From Flavobacteriales bacterium (GTDB lineage: Bacteria > Bacteroidota > Bacteroidia > Flavobacteriales_F > PHOS-HE28), in the NCBI GenBank assembly GCA_016788635.1, contig JAEUSU010000005.1, positions 124,001 through 188,000 on the forward strand: 64,000 bases of DNA. The letters are read 5' to 3'. The position numbers were made by a program, and so were the translations under genes. The notes beneath the pieces are model-generated. The model was not told the DNA's origin. It made no database searches and saw only the letters and a program-made list of their open reading frames with translations. Numbering within the stretch: position 1 is the first letter of the stretch; each line of letters begins with the position of its first letter. Shown here piece by piece: positions 9,901 through 20,300 of the stretch.

Positions 9901-12900
9901 CGGATGCCGAGGTGCTCACCATGATCGATGGCACCACCACCTGCTCCAACACCTGCAACGGCAGCGTGGAGGTGAGCTTTGCATGCAGCGATCCCGCCTG
10001 CACCGTGACGTGGTACGACATCAATGGAACGGACCTCGGGCAGAGCGGCAACGTGCTCACGAACCTCTGCCCGGGTGAGTACATCGTGCTGGTCACGAAC
10101 GCATCGGGATGCATCGCCATCGATACCGCAAGTGTGACGCCGGCGCAGGTGCTGCTGCCCAACCTGAGCAGCACACCGGAGAGTTGCGCGGGTGCGTGCG
10201 ATGGTACGGCCACGGTGAACCCCGACGGAGGAACAGCACCCTACCAGTTCCTATGGTCCCCTGCGCCACCACTTGGCCAGGGAACGGCACAAGTCTCGGG
10301 CCTCTGTCCGGGTGTATGGCAGGTGACCATCACGGACGATGGCGGGTGCGATACCACGGTCACCGTGCTCATCACCGGCCCTTCGCCGATACTGCCGAAC
10401 GAGAGCGTCACGGATGCATCCTGTGCCGGTGATTGCAATGGCACGATCTCTTTGGCACCTTCTGGAGGGGTGGGTCCTTACGCCTTCACCTGGAGCCCTG
10501 TGCCGCCCAATGGCCAGGGCAATAGCGAGGCGACCGGGCTCTGCGCGGGCAGCATTGCGGTGACCATCACGGATGCCTCCGGCTGCGCGATCGATACCAC
10601 CTTCACCATTGCGGAGCCTCTGCCCTTGTTGTTGGGCGCTACGAACGCACCCAGTCAATGCCAGGTATGCGTGGGTTCCGTGGCCGTGCAACCCGCAGGC
10701 GGAACGGCACCATACATCTATGCGTGGACGGATGATGGTGGTACAGCCATTGGTACGGATAGCCTGGTCACAAGCTTGTGCGCGGGATTCTACTTCGTGA
10801 GCGTGACGGATGCGAACGGCTGTTCGGCCACGCTCATGGTGCCCGTGACAGATATCGACGGCGAGGTGCTCACCATGACCGACGGTGCCGTTTCCTGCCC
10901 GGGCGATTGTGATGGTGAAGTGAGCGTGGCGTTCACCTGTGGGGACACTCCGTGCACGGTGGAGTGGTTCGATGATGCGGGCAATGACCTGGGTGCTTTC
11001 GGCGCGGCCACGGTCGGCAACCTGTGTCCAGGTCTCTATCTTGTCTACGTCACCAACGCTTCGGGCTGCATCAGCATCGACACCGCGTTCGTGACCACAC
11101 CACCACCGTTGGTGGCGAACAGCAGCAGCACACCGGTGACCTGTTCCGGTGATTGCGATGGCACGGCGACCGTCGGGCCCACGGGCGGCACACCCGGCTA
11201 CACGTATGCATGGACACCGGCGCCATCCGGAGGGCAGGGCACGCCCCAGGCCACCGGCCTGTGTGCGGGTGTGTGGGAGGTGCTCATCACCGACACCACC
11301 GGTTGCGCGATCACCGAGACCATTCTTGTGACAGATCCCGGACCGATAACCGCCGCGGCCACGATCACGCCGGCATCATGCGCCGGTGGTTGCGATGGCG
11401 CGATCGACCTCGTTGTGAGCGGTGGCACGTTGCCCTACACGTTCAGCTGGACACCTCTTCCTCCGGTGGGCGATGGAAGCGCGAACGTCAGCGGTTTGTG
11501 CATCGGTACGTGGACCGTGGTGATCGCCGATGCCGCCGGTTGCTCCGTCACCTTCAGCTACGACGTTCCCGCGCCGTCACCGCTGGCCGCGAGCGTGACC
11601 ACCACGGACAACGCATGCTTTGGGGATTGCGATGGAACAGCCGCCGCCACCGTAAGTGGAGGCACGGCACCCCTGCAACTGAGCTGGCTGGATGCCTCTG
11701 GTGTCGTGATCGCCGCGGACACGACGGAGCTTGACGGTCTGTGTGCCGGTGACTACAGCCTGCTCGTGGTGGATGACAACGGCTGTGATCTCACCGTGCC
11801 CTTCACCATTACCGAGGGACTACCGATCATCACGGGCCTGAGCGTGATCGGTGAGTCCTGCAACGGTCCGTGCGATGGCACGGCAGAAGCACAGCCCTCG
11901 GCAGGAGCCGCACCGTACGACTTCACCTGGACCGACCCGCTCGGTGCGGTGTTCGCGAGCGGTGTGGCACAAGTCAACGGCATGTGCGCGGGAATCTGGA
12001 CGCTAACGGTGACCGACGATAATGGCTGCGCATTGGACACGCTCTTCGAGGTGCTGCCCTACACCTTGATCGCGTTCACGGATGCGATCCAGGACGTGAG
12101 CTGCAATGGGGCCTGCGATGGAGCCATCACGCTGGTGGCCGCCGGCGGTCTGGGAGCGCTTAACTATTCGTGGACCCCGACCCCAGCTGTCGGTCAGGGC
12201 ACTCCGGTGATCTCGGGGTTGTGCGCCAACACCTGGAATGCCGTCATCACCGATGCGGCCGGGTGCAGTGTCACATACTCTGGCACAGTCACCGAACCAA
12301 CACCTGTGGTGGTCGCCATCGACTCCATCGTACCGGCAACGTGTTCCACCGCGCAGGATGGTGCCATCTACATCTCGGTCAGCGGTGGTTTGCCGCCGTA
12401 CCAGTTCCTATGGACGGCCACGGGTGGGTTCACCAGCACGGACGAGGACCTGGTGGGGGTCCTGCCGCTGGTGTATGACCTGCAGGTGACCGATGCGAAC
12501 GGCTGCCAGCAGCTCCTACAGGTGACCGTGCCCGCGTTGAACCCGATCAGTGCGGATGCTGGCCAGGCGATCACCCAATGTGAGGGAGGCACCATCACCT
12601 TGGACGGTAGTGCGAGCACCGGCGGCAGCGCGTTCACCTGGCTGGATGATGGTGGCAACACGGTGGGTACCAACGCAACGGTGACCATTCCGGCACCAGG
12701 CCCGGGCTCGCACGTATACACGCTGGTGGTGAGCGATGGTCCCTGTACGGACTCGGCACAGGTGAGCGTGGTCATATTGGATACACCCATCGCGGACGCA
12801 GGGCCCGACCGGACCATTTTCGTGGACCAGACCACGGAATTGGGAGGGTCGCCAACTGGCCCGCCTGGCGCTGGTTATGTGTGGGCACCGGATTCGGTGT

Positions 12901-13292
12901 TGACCTCGGGCACGGCGGCCAATCCGACCGCCGCGCCTACGGTGACCACCTGGTTCGTGGTACAGGTCACCGCTTCCAACGGCTGTGTGGATGTGGATTC
13001 CGTGCTGGTCACTGTGCTACCGGAGATCTCCATCCCCAGCGGCTTTTCGCCGAACGGCGATGGATGGAACGACCAATGGATCATCAGTTTCATCCAACTC
13101 TTCCCCAATGTCGAAGTGGAGGTGTACAACCGCTGGGGTGAGATGCTGTTCCAAAGCGTGGGTTACGGTCAACCGTGGGACGGCAGGTACAAGGGGGGTC
13201 TGGTGCCCACCGGTACGTACTACTACGTGATCAACCTGAACGACGCGAAGTTCCCCGAACCCTATACCGGTCCGTTGACCGTGCTCCGCTGA
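3927..13292 (+). CDS. Giant SprB-like repeat adhesin with CHU_C sorting domain (3121 aa)
   Basis: This is a predicted surface adhesin exported by T9SS. A signal peptide (residues 1-22, ending AAAQG) leads into a beta-rich N-terminal domain (about 25-250) that begins with YWVGGEGRWNDAAMW. From about residue 268 to 2870 there are about 33 tandem SprB-type repeats of about 79 aa, typically with a CxGxCDGT start, GGTPGYTYxW, GLCAGxYTVTITD and GCDT. Two Ig/PKD-like domains follow (about 2872-3030). The C-terminal CHU_C domain has FSPNGDGWNDQW and YNRWGEMLF. SprB of F. johnsoniae is a far larger mobile adhesin of the same repeat family that drives gliding. The gene lies 10 bp after PorP copy 1 and 4 bp before PorP copy 2. 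Role in gliding, attachment or flocculation is inferred. Confidence 0.93.
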   Translation: MKHTPRLALVPLLLLTALIAAAQGTRYWVGGEGRWNDAAMWSATPDGMGGAGAPKQGDDVRIERPGTVRIEGSVWCRDLHVQPVKGMLHITGPGKGELNITGSWTLKGSVDWSFPGTVRLGARRGASALDLCGTVVASDVVFDGSGEWDIVSDVHVVNTRAIVLRQGVLMANSNHLRAGEFRLDGRKPKRLIAGSSVVQLERGITGEELSFVEPGSATLIVAGVVAPWEAWAESGPEGMRGINICGTGPGQTPFTINAQLVSNYNGFGISCRGACDGVVTVTVTGGVGPFAYQWISGPTTATWTNTCAGNQIVIVTDLGQGIGCAATIQVTDPALLGVIFFGGTPPTCHDVCNGTLNGFAVGGATPYTYNWNNGAGSGSSFNQLCAGVNTLQITDANGCVRDTTFIYPVQPIEPNLTFTNVSCFGSCDGTAQVAPVGGTGTITVTWAPAPGAGQGTPNATGLCPGPYQVTLVDANGCDTTIAFTINQPPPIVPNPSQTDASCADACDGTATVAPTGPTGPFTFSWSPAPGGGQGTANATGLCAGLYQVTITDVPTGCDTLVSITILSPPAIVPQLTATDATCANSCDGTASVNPAGGTPGYTIVWSPAPGGGQGTPTASGLCPGNYTVTITDAALCDTTVSFTITAPPPFDITTSFTDVTCAALCDGTAGVLVSGGTPGYNFFWSPNPPSGQGTPNAVNICAGTWSVLISDAAGCDTLITFLISEPPPLTATPTQTNVTCAGACDGTADVVLGGGTPGYTYAWSPAPGGGQGTPNATGLCAGTYTLLITDANNCTLSVPVTITEPPALLATLSVTDASCPSACDGAANVVVIGGTPAYTFLWTPAPGAGQGTANATGLCVGNYSVLVTDLAGCDTLINFSIAAQPAILPNEVVTNATCANACDGSIVLAPTGGTGAFTYTWVPVPPNGQGTAQATGLCAGTYEVTITSGACDTTLTLTITAPPPLDVTGTVTSPTCAGQCDGAVDVLVSGGTPGYTFFWTPAPGAGQGTSNATGLCAGPYTVLISDAVGCDTLITFDLLAPVPIEPNLTTTVAGCGGACDGTASVAPTGGAPGYLYDWQPAPGAGQGTPDATGLCPGPHTVTITDAAGCDTTIAFIISTPSGIQSTPIVTPASCADLCDGTIVLTTSGGVPPYDFNWVPAPATGQGTGSVGGLCAGTYSVTITDQAACDTILIIDVTAPDAIVPNEAYTNETCDAPCTGTASFAPLGGAGGFSFSWSPVPPEGQGVPVSTQLCAGIWSVLITDAAGCDTLMTFEILPNQPVDVALDVTDATCAGACDGEATVTVLTAVPPVQYLWSPSPGGGQGSPIATGLCAGSYTVTITDATNCDTTMAFTIVEPAPLVPIMVMTSETCAGPCTGAASVSVSGGVGTITYDWQPAPGGGQGTPNATGLCASTSYTLTLTDSTGCSVDVPFNIAPYAPIIPNETQTDANCAGGCDGTASVAPTGGIGTFTYLWTPAPGGGQGTPNATGLCAGAYSVLVTDSVGCDTTVNFLITEPTPIEPNATVSDVACAGDCNGSVLLSVTGGTAPHSYIWSPVPPNGQGNASALGLCAGDYTVTISDGAGCDTTLVFTIAEPAPLALTIAAQQSQCLVCDGSVEASMTGGVAPYTFTLDGPGGIVSGPDSVFPGLCAGLYDLLVTDQNGCSTQGTALVSDANGEVLTITDGAVSCPGDCDGAVNVAFTCGDPPCTIAWFDGVGTDLGVATNDLTNLCAGDYVVQVTNASGCISLAPAVVTEPLPIVAVPAITMVSCFGACDGSIVLTPSGGAAPYTYTWSPVPPNGQGNSSATSLCPGNWGVTITDDAGCSISLSVDVTEPTELLATGSVTPIICNGSCDGAIALTATGGSGSYSYVWSPTPPVGQGTPDVSGLCAGVWNVTVTDSAGCSFATSFTLNEPPALQVGTTATNSQCLVCNGAVDATVTGGVGPYAITWTDLNGDTVGNTAALTDLCAGLYTVNVTDDNGCAIQATVAITDTDAEVLTMIDGTTTCSNTCNGSVEVSFACSDPACTVTWYDINGTDLGQSGNVLTNLCPGEYIVLVTNASGCIAIDTASVTPAQVLLPNLSSTPESCAGACDGTATVNPDGGTAPYQFLWSPAPPLGQGTAQVSGLCPGVWQVTITDDGGCDTTVTVLITGPSPILPNESVTDASCAGDCNGTISLAPSGGVGPYAFTWSPVPPNGQGNSEATGLCAGSIAVTITDASGCAIDTTFTIAEPLPLLLGATNAPSQCQVCVGSVAVQPAGGTAPYIYAWTDDGGTAIGTDSLVTSLCAGFYFVSVTDANGCSATLMVPVTDIDGEVLTMTDGAVSCPGDCDGEVSVAFTCGDTPCTVEWFDDAGNDLGAFGAATVGNLCPGLYLVYVTNASGCISIDTAFVTTPPPLVANSSSTPVTCSGDCDGTATVGPTGGTPGYTYAWTPAPSGGQGTPQATGLCAGVWEVLITDTTGCAITETILVTDPGPITAAATITPASCAGGCDGAIDLVVSGGTLPYTFSWTPLPPVGDGSANVSGLCIGTWTVVIADAAGCSVTFSYDVPAPSPLAASVTTTDNACFGDCDGTAAATVSGGTAPLQLSWLDASGVVIAADTTELDGLCAGDYSLLVVDDNGCDLTVPFTITEGLPIITGLSVIGESCNGPCDGTAEAQPSAGAAPYDFTWTDPLGAVFASGVAQVNGMCAGIWTLTVTDDNGCALDTLFEVLPYTLIAFTDAIQDVSCNGACDGAITLVAAGGLGALNYSWTPTPAVGQGTPVISGLCANTWNAVITDAAGCSVTYSGTVTEPTPVVVAIDSIVPATCSTAQDGAIYISVSGGLPPYQFLWTATGGFTSTDEDLVGVLPLVYDLQVTDANGCQQLLQVTVPALNPISADAGQAITQCEGGTITLDGSASTGGSAFTWLDDGGNTVGTNATVTIPAPGPGSHVYTLVVSDGPCTDSAQVSVVILDTPIADAGPDRTIFVDQTTELGGSPTGPPGAGYVWAPDSVLTSGTAANPTAAPTVTTWFVVQVTASNGCVDVDSVLVTVLPEISIPSGFSPNGDGWNDQWIISFIQLFPNVEVEVYNRWGEMLFQSVGYGQPWDGRYKGGLVPTGTYYYVINLNDAKFPEPYTGPLTVLR
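4725..12540 (+). repeat. About 33 tandem SprB-type repeats (about 237 nt each)
   Basis: I counted about 33 units by their C-x2/3-C-D/N-G start motif; the first two and the last (ATCSTAQDGA) are divergent. Most units carry four cysteines: two in the start motif, one in GLCAG and one in GCDT. Unit length is close to 79 codons. Units differ at many positions, so the array has diverged rather than recently expanded. Repeats near 8750-11612 show a higher-order order of four. Confidence 0.85.
8751..11612 (+). repeat. Higher-order repeat: three four-repeat blocks, 954-nt period
   Basis: Three consecutive blocks each begin with a short SQC(L/Q)VC unit, followed by a six-cysteine unit containing EVLT, CDG/CNG, a CxxxxC insert and VTNASGC(I), then two ordinary SprB units. 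The leading cysteine codon falls at 8751, 9705 and 10659, two exact steps of 954 nt (318 codons). The next unit (cysteine at 11616) is offset by a few bases and has an ordinary start. Confidence 0.85.
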
Positions 13293-13296
13293 ACCC

Positions 13297-14220
13297 ATGC
13301 CCATGCGCCATATCCTGCTTGTTGTGATGGCCCTGCTGGCGGCGCAGCCACTGGTGGGGCAGCAGTTGCCACAGCTCAGCCAGTATCCCTTCAACGACTA
13401 CCTCTTCAATCCGGCGGTGGCGGGCAGCCGTCCCTGGTTCGAGATGCGCAGCGGACACCGCTACCAGTGGGTGGGCATCACCGACGCGCCGCGCACCTTC
13501 ACCCTGAGCATGACCACACCGCTGGGCAGCAAGATGGGGTTGGGCGGCTTCGTGTACACCGATAATGTGGGGCCCACCCGGCGCACCGGCATGCAGGGAA
13601 GCTATGCGTACCATCTGGGTGTTACGGAGGAGATCAAACTATCGCTGGCCTTGTCCTTCGGAGCCATGCAGTATGTCATCGATGGGGGCAAGATCACCTT
13701 CAATGAAGGCTACGATCCCTTGATCGACTCGCAGCTGCGCGGGCGCTTGGTGCCCGATGCCACTTTTGGCTTCCTTCTCTATCACGACCAATGGTGGGTG
13801 GGCGCCTCGGTACCACAGTTGTTGCAGAACAAGGTCTACTACTTCGATGCGGTGGACCGCAGCTTGAGCGAACTGGAGCCGCACGTGCAGGCCATGGGCG
13901 GATACCGCTTTCAACTGGGGGATGACTTCCGGTTGGAGCCGCAGTTCCTGTTGAAATATGTGGACCCCGTGCCCATGAAGGTGGACCTTACGGTACTCCT
14001 GCGTTACCGGGAACTTCTCTGGTTGGGAGGCACCTACCGCACGAACGACGCCTTCAGTGCCATGGTGGGCCTCTGGTTCAAACAGGCCTTCCAGTTCGGC
14101 TATTCCTACGACCTGACCACCACCAACCTCAGGAGCTACAGCGATGGCACCCATGAAGTGATGCTGGCGGTGACTTTCGCCCGTCGGAGCGGGCCCCGAT
14201 CACCTGGTGTAACGCCTTAG
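13297..14220 (+). CDS. PorP/SprF family outer-membrane protein (copy 2)
   Basis: This 307-aa protein is a second PorP/SprF barrel. After the signal peptide (about residues 1-24) comes LPQLSQYPFNDYLFNPAVAG, the family signature, then GHRYQWVGITDAPRTFTLS. The C-terminal half has WLGGTYRTNDAF and FQFGYSYDLTTTNL, matching copies 1 and 3 at the same place. It begins 4 bp after the stop of the 3121-aa SprB-like adhesin, the same order as sprB-sprF in Flavobacterium, and is therefore its likely secretion partner. A start at 13303 (second Met) would be equally good. The last 15 residues are basic and not conserved in the other copies. Confidence 0.9.
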   Translation: MPMRHILLVVMALLAAQPLVGQQLPQLSQYPFNDYLFNPAVAGSRPWFEMRSGHRYQWVGITDAPRTFTLSMTTPLGSKMGLGGFVYTDNVGPTRRTGMQGSYAYHLGVTEEIKLSLALSFGAMQYVIDGGKITFNEGYDPLIDSQLRGRLVPDATFGFLLYHDQWWVGASVPQLLQNKVYYFDAVDRSLSELEPHVQAMGGYRFQLGDDFRLEPQFLLKYVDPVPMKVDLTVLLRYRELLWLGGTYRTNDAFSAMVGLWFKQAFQFGYSYDLTTTNLRSYSDGTHEVMLAVTFARRSGPRSPGVTP

Positions 14221-14325
14221 TCCTCCGGGGCATCCATTGGTCGATCAGGCCGTCTTGGCCATCGATCGCATGCACCGGATGGGCGAACGCAGGGTCTCGA
14301 GCTGGCTCCAAGGGTCCATTGTTCA

Positions 14326-14333
14326 TAACTTGC
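14326..14333 (+). promoter_or_regulatory. -7 box TAACTTGC before the second giant adhesin
   Basis: The box lies in the 126-bp gap after PorP copy 2 and ends 13 bp before the proposed TTG start at 14347. It suggests that the second adhesin unit can be transcribed separately from the first. The rest of the gap (14221-14325) holds nothing recognisable. Confidence 0.5.
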
Positions 14334-14346
14334 GAGCCCTTTTCTG

Positions 14347-17300
14347 TTGGTGATCAGCGTTTTGCGCAACGTGCTCCTCCCCGTGTTCAACGATCGGCTT
14401 CTTCGGGTCTTCATCCTGCTGCTGGCATCACTCCTCGGGGGCGGGCGTGTGTGCGCACAAACGCTGCTCATATCCAATGGTGCGTCCTGGAACGCATGCT
14501 CCGGGAACTTCTTCGATAGCGGCGGTGCAACAGGGAACTATGGCGACAATGAAGATCTGGTAGCCAGCCTATGTCCGTCAGGTGGTCCGGGTTCCACACC
14601 CGCTACATCCTTGCTGTTCACCACGTGGTCCATCGCTCCTGGAACCAGTGATCGCCTTACGATCCACGACGGAACCAGCACTGCGGACCCTGTGCTTGTG
14701 GTGGGGGATGGGTTGGCCAGCTTGTTGGGGCAGACCATTGTAGCCACCGGCCCCACAGGGTGCCTGACCCTTCACTGGGAAAGTGATGGCAGTGTGAACG
14801 CCGCCGGCTGGAGCGCCCATGTGACCACAGGACCCAATGCGGGTACGAACAGTGCGGTAAGTGTGTGCACCAACAGTGCGCCGTTCGTCATGACCAGCTT
14901 GCTGGGTGGAAGTCCCGATCCCGGAGGGCAATGGACCGCTCCAGGCGGATCCCCTCATAGCGCCACCTTCGATCCAGCATCGGATCCAGCAGGTGTTTAC
15001 CTGTATACCGTTTCCGGAACAGGCACCTGTGCGGACTCCACCGCTTCGCTTACCGTGACCGTTAACAGCCCTTCGGACGCGGGCACCTCGGGAAGCATCA
15101 CCGTCTGCAGCAATGCCGCTCCGTTCCCGCTTTTCAGCCAGTTGGGTGGCGCCCCGCAGGTGGGCGGGGCCTGGACCTTGGGTGGTACACCGGTCAGCAG
15201 CACCTTCACCCCGGGCCTTTCAACCCCGGGCGTGTATACCTACACGGTACCGGGTCTTTTTCCGTGTGCCAATGCCAGCAGCACGGTCACTGTGAGCGTG
15301 GTACTCGCACCGGAGCCCGGCTTGTCGAACAGCATTTCTATTTGTGGCAACGAGCCGGTCTTCAACCTGATCGATCGGTTGAACGGCACACCGGCAGCGG
15401 GCGGCTCCTGGACAGGCCCCGGAAGCCTCCCTCATGGGCCCACCTTCAACCCAGCCGTGGACGCACCCGGTGTGTACACCTACACCGTGACCGGTACGGC
15501 ACCATGCGCGAATGGTGCGGCCACCCTCACCATCAGTGTAGTGCCACCGCCCAATGCGGGCACCTCTTCTTCGATCGCCTTGTGCAGCACCGATGGAAGC
15601 ACATCCCTGTTGGGTGCGCTGGGTGGAAGCCCGGATGCGAACGGCACGTGGACCGCACCAGGCGGTGGCCCGCATTCGGGCACCTTCATACCGGGAACGA
15701 GCATACCCGGTGTGTATACCTACAACGTGCCCGGGCTCAGTCCTTGTCCGGCCGCGGTCTCCACGGTCACGATCAACGTGAGCACGGCACCGAACGCTGG
15801 CATCAATGGCAGCATCACCGTCTGTTCGGACGCGGCGTCGTTCGCCCTGTTGGCGCAATTGGGCGGCACACCGAACGCGGGTGGTTCGTGGACCCAACCG
15901 GGTGGTGGCGCCCATACCGGCACATTTCTGCCGGGTACGAACCCGGCCGGGGTATACACCTACACCGTGCCCGGCACAGCGCCTTGTGCAGCTGCGACCG
16001 CCACCGTAACCGTGGGGGTGGTGCTTGCGCCCAACCCGGGCACGAACGCGAGCATCACGAAGTGCAGCATTGATGCACCATTCGGTCTTTTCCCGGTGCT
16101 GGGCGGCTCGCCCGCAGGCGGAGGTGCATGGACCGCGCCCGGTGGTGCGCCCCACTCCGGCACCTTCATACCGGGTACGAACGCACCGGGTGTGTACACC
16201 TATACCGTGGCCGGCACCGCGCCTTGCATCGCACGATCGGCCACCGTGACCGTGAACGTGGTGAACGCTGCAAATGCCGGTTCCAACGGCAGCGTCACGC
16301 TGTGCAGCACCGATCCTCCCACGCCACTGATCAACCACCTGGGCGGTTCTCCTCAGGCAGGGGGGTCGTGGACAAGGCCCAGTGGCACTTCGTTCGGTGG
16401 CACCTACGACCCGGCCAATGTGAACCACCTGCCGGGTATTTATACCTACACCGTCATCGGTGCCGCACCATGCCCCAATGCGAGCGCCACGGTGCTGGTC
16501 ACCGAGAACCAGGCCCCGAACGCGGGAAGCAATGGAAGCACCACGGTATGCAGTACCAGCGGGGCCTTTGCACTGAACAGCCTGTTGGGCGGTACGCCCA
16601 ACGGTTCCGGTTCATGGCTCGCTCCGGGGAACCTGCCCACGAGCAGCACCTTCACCCCTGGTGTCAGCGCCCCTGGTGTCTACACCTATGTGGTGCCGGG
16701 TATCGCACCGTGCGTGAACGACAGTGCCTTCGTGACGGTGAACGTGAGCACGGCACCCAACGCGGGGACCAACGGCGCGTTGGAGATCTGCAGCAATGGT
16801 GCTCCGGTGGCGCTCCTCGGCTTGCTGGGCGGAACACCGGATGCAGGTGGAACATGGACACGTCCGGGAGGCATGTCCCATTCCGGGGTATACGATCCTG
16901 CAGTGAACAACAGTGGCGTATACACCTACACAGTGGCCGGCGTGGCACCATGCGCCAATGCGACCGCATCCGTGACCGTGAGCGAGTTCCAGCAGCCCAA
17001 TGCGGGAACAAGCAATACGGTGCAGGTGTGCAGTAACAACCCGTCCTTCCAGCTGTTCAATTTCCTGGGTGGCTCGCCCCAGACAGGTGGCGCATGGACC
17101 TACGCTGGTTCACCGGTGAGCGGCACCTTCAGCCCGGGCACCAGTCCGGCGGGTGTATACACCTACACCCTCACCGGCACCCCACCTTGCACCAACGCCA
17201 CGGCCACCATCACGGTCACCGTGAACCCGGCTCCCTTCGCGGGGCTGGATGGTGAATTGACCATCTGTTCAGACCAGGGGGTGGTGGACCTCTTCAGCGC

Positions 17301-20300
17301 CTTGGGCCCCACCTATGACCTGGGCGGCACCTGGATCGATCAGGATGGCACGGGCCAACTTTCCGGCAGCTTCTTCAACCCTGCCGGCCTTCCACCGGGC
17401 ACTTATAATTTCCGGTATGAAGTGCCCGGAGCCGGGCCATGCTCCGGCGATCACGCGCATGTGGATGTCATCATCGTTTCGCAGTTGAACGCGGGAAATG
17501 ATGGCACCGCGAACGTTTGTGGAAGCAACGCGAACTACAACCTCTTCAATTGTCTGGGTGGATCAGCCCAGCCCGGTGGTACCTGGATCGACTTGAATGC
17601 GACCGGTGCGCTAAGTGGCCAGTTCTTCAACGCCACGCTGGTGCCGGCGGGCACCTATCTGTTCCGTTACCGGCTCACGGGCACACTGTCCTGCGTAGCG
17701 GACTCTTCCACAGCCACCATCACGGTGATCGCGCCACCCAATGCCGGCGGAAATGGCACGGCTTCCTTCTGCAGCAATGGTCCCGCTGTCAACCTGATCA
17801 ATTTCCTCACCGGATCGCCACAGGCAGGGGGCAGCTGGAACGGCCCCGGGCCCGGACCGTTCACGGGTTTCTACAATCCGGCCACGAACAATCCCGGGAC
17901 TTACACCTACACGGTGAGCGGCTCGCCTCCATGCCCCTCGGCAAGTGCCACGGTCACCGTAAGCGAAGCACAAGCTCCCAATGCAGGGGGCTCCAACGCA
18001 GTGGCATTCTGTTCCAATGGTCCGTCGGTGAACATGACGTCCTTGCTGCTGGGTTCGCCACAAGCCGGTGGAACGTGGACCAATCCTTCCGGCCAGACGG
18101 TGAGCGCCACCTTCGTTCCGGGCGCCAGCCCACCTGGTGTTTACACCTACACGGTGCCAGGCACCTTCCCCTGCACCAACGCGGTGGCCACCTTGTCCAT
18201 CACCGTGAACCCCGCGCCCAATGCGGGGAACAACGGCACGCTCACGCTTTGCAGCAACAGTGGTCCGGCAGTGCTTTTTAATTCACTTGGTGGATCGCCT
18301 CTGGGCGGGGGGACATGGATCGCACCTGGTGGAGGAGGACATAGTGGCGTGTTCATTCCGGGGGTGGATGTGGCAGGTGCGTATGTGTACACCGTGAACG
18401 GGCTGACGCCTTGCGCGAGCGCCCAGGCCACGGTGACCGTGTTGGTGAATCAAGCCCCGAACGCAGGCACCAGCACCAGCATTGAGCTGTGCAGCAATGG
18501 TGCGGCCGTGGACCTCTTCACTCTGCTCGGTGGAACGCCGGACCCCACTGGCAGCTGGACCTTGGGAGGTGTTCCTGTGGGATCGCTGTTCATTCCGGGT
18601 GTGAGCACGCAGGGCACCTATGTGTACACGGTGAACGGCATTGCACCGTGCACGAGCGCGCAGGCCACTGTTACGGTCACCGTGAACGCAGCGCCCAGCG
18701 CTGGAGCCAGCGCGAGCATCGTCGTGTGCAGTTCACAGATCGCCTTCCCGCTCATTGATGCGCTCGGTGGGGCGCCTTGCAGCAATGGCACATGGACCGC
18801 ACCTGGCGGTGGGCCGTTCAACGGCATCTTCGTTCCTGCCAGCAGCGCACCGGGTGTATATCAGTATGCCTGTCCGGGCACACCGCCTTGTGCTCCCGTC
18901 ACCTCAACCGTAACGGTGGTGGTTAATCTGGCGGCGAACGCCGGAGCTGACGCGAACCTTACCCTGTGTTCCAGCAGTGGCAGCGTGCCTTTGTTCGCTT
19001 CGCTTACCGGTGCGCAGGTGGGTGGTACTTGGACACGTCCTGGTGGCCTGCCCCATTCCGGCATATTCAACCCCGCCATTGATGTTCCGGGAGCCTACAC
19101 CTATACCGTCAATGGTCTCGCGCCGTGCGTGAGCGACCAATCGGTGGTGACCGTGGTGGTGAACCAGGCGCCGAACGCGGGATCCAATGGCACCATCACG
19201 GTGTGCAGCAACCAGTTCCCCTTCGCGTTGGTCACCGTTCTGAACGGCTCACCTGGTGGGGGTGGTACATGGACGGGCCCGGGTGGTACGGGCAGCAATG
19301 GGATCTTCATTCCGGGCAGCAGCACTCCGGGTGTGTACACCTATACGATCAGCGGACTCCCCCCGTGCGGTAATGCGAGCGCCACGGTCACCGTGTTCCA
19401 GAACATGGCTCCCAATGCCGGCACATCGAATGCCATCGCGGTGTGCAGTGATGCGGCGTCCTTTCCCTTGGTGACCGGCTTGCTGGGTTCGCCGAATGTG
19501 ACCGGCAGCTGGGTGCTGAGCGGCGTGGGTCCTGTGGGGCCCACCTTCGTGCCGGGCACATCGGCAGCTGGTCAGTATGTATACACCGTGGCAGGTGCAG
19601 CACCGTGCAGCAGTTCCACGGCTACGTTGACCATACTGCAAAGCACTGCGGCCAATGCAGGCATCAACACGGCCGTGCAACTCTGCTCCAACAGTCCGGC
19701 CGTGCCGTTGGTCTCCCTGCTGGGTGGCACACCGCAGACCAATGGTCAGTGGTTCCGCCCCGATGGTACGCTGCATGGGAACAATTACAATCCCGCGCTT
19801 CATCCCTCAGGCCTGTACACCTATGTGGTGCCAGCCATCAGTCCGTGCCTTCCGGATTCATCCACGGTGCTCGTCAACCTGATCCCCGCCCCTCAGGCAG
19901 GTACCAACGCGGCGGTCACCGCTTGTGTAGGAACATCGTCCATTGACTTGTTCGATGCGCTGGGTGGTACCCCCCAGCCCGGCGGCACCTGGCAGGATGT
20001 GAACGGCACAGGTGCGCTTGCGGGTAACATCCTGAACCCCTCCATGCTGAGCCCAGGCACCTATGCCTTCGTCTACACGGTCACCGGCAATCCTCCCTGC
20101 GTGAACGCCTCCGCACAAGTCACCGTCACCTTGACGAACGCCCTGAACGCGGGCACCAGCAGTTCCGCACAGGTGTGCCAGAGCCAGGTGGCCGTCGACC
20201 TGTTCACGTTGCTGGGTGGCACACCTCAACCGGGCGGCAATTGGAGTGACGACAATGCCAGTGGTGCATTGATCGGTGGCGTCTTCAATGCCACGGCGGT

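Noticed and set aside
14221..14325. Possible small gene between PorP copy 2 and the second adhesin
   Set aside because: No start with a continuing frame and no recognisable product were seen; only the -7 box at 14326 is supported.
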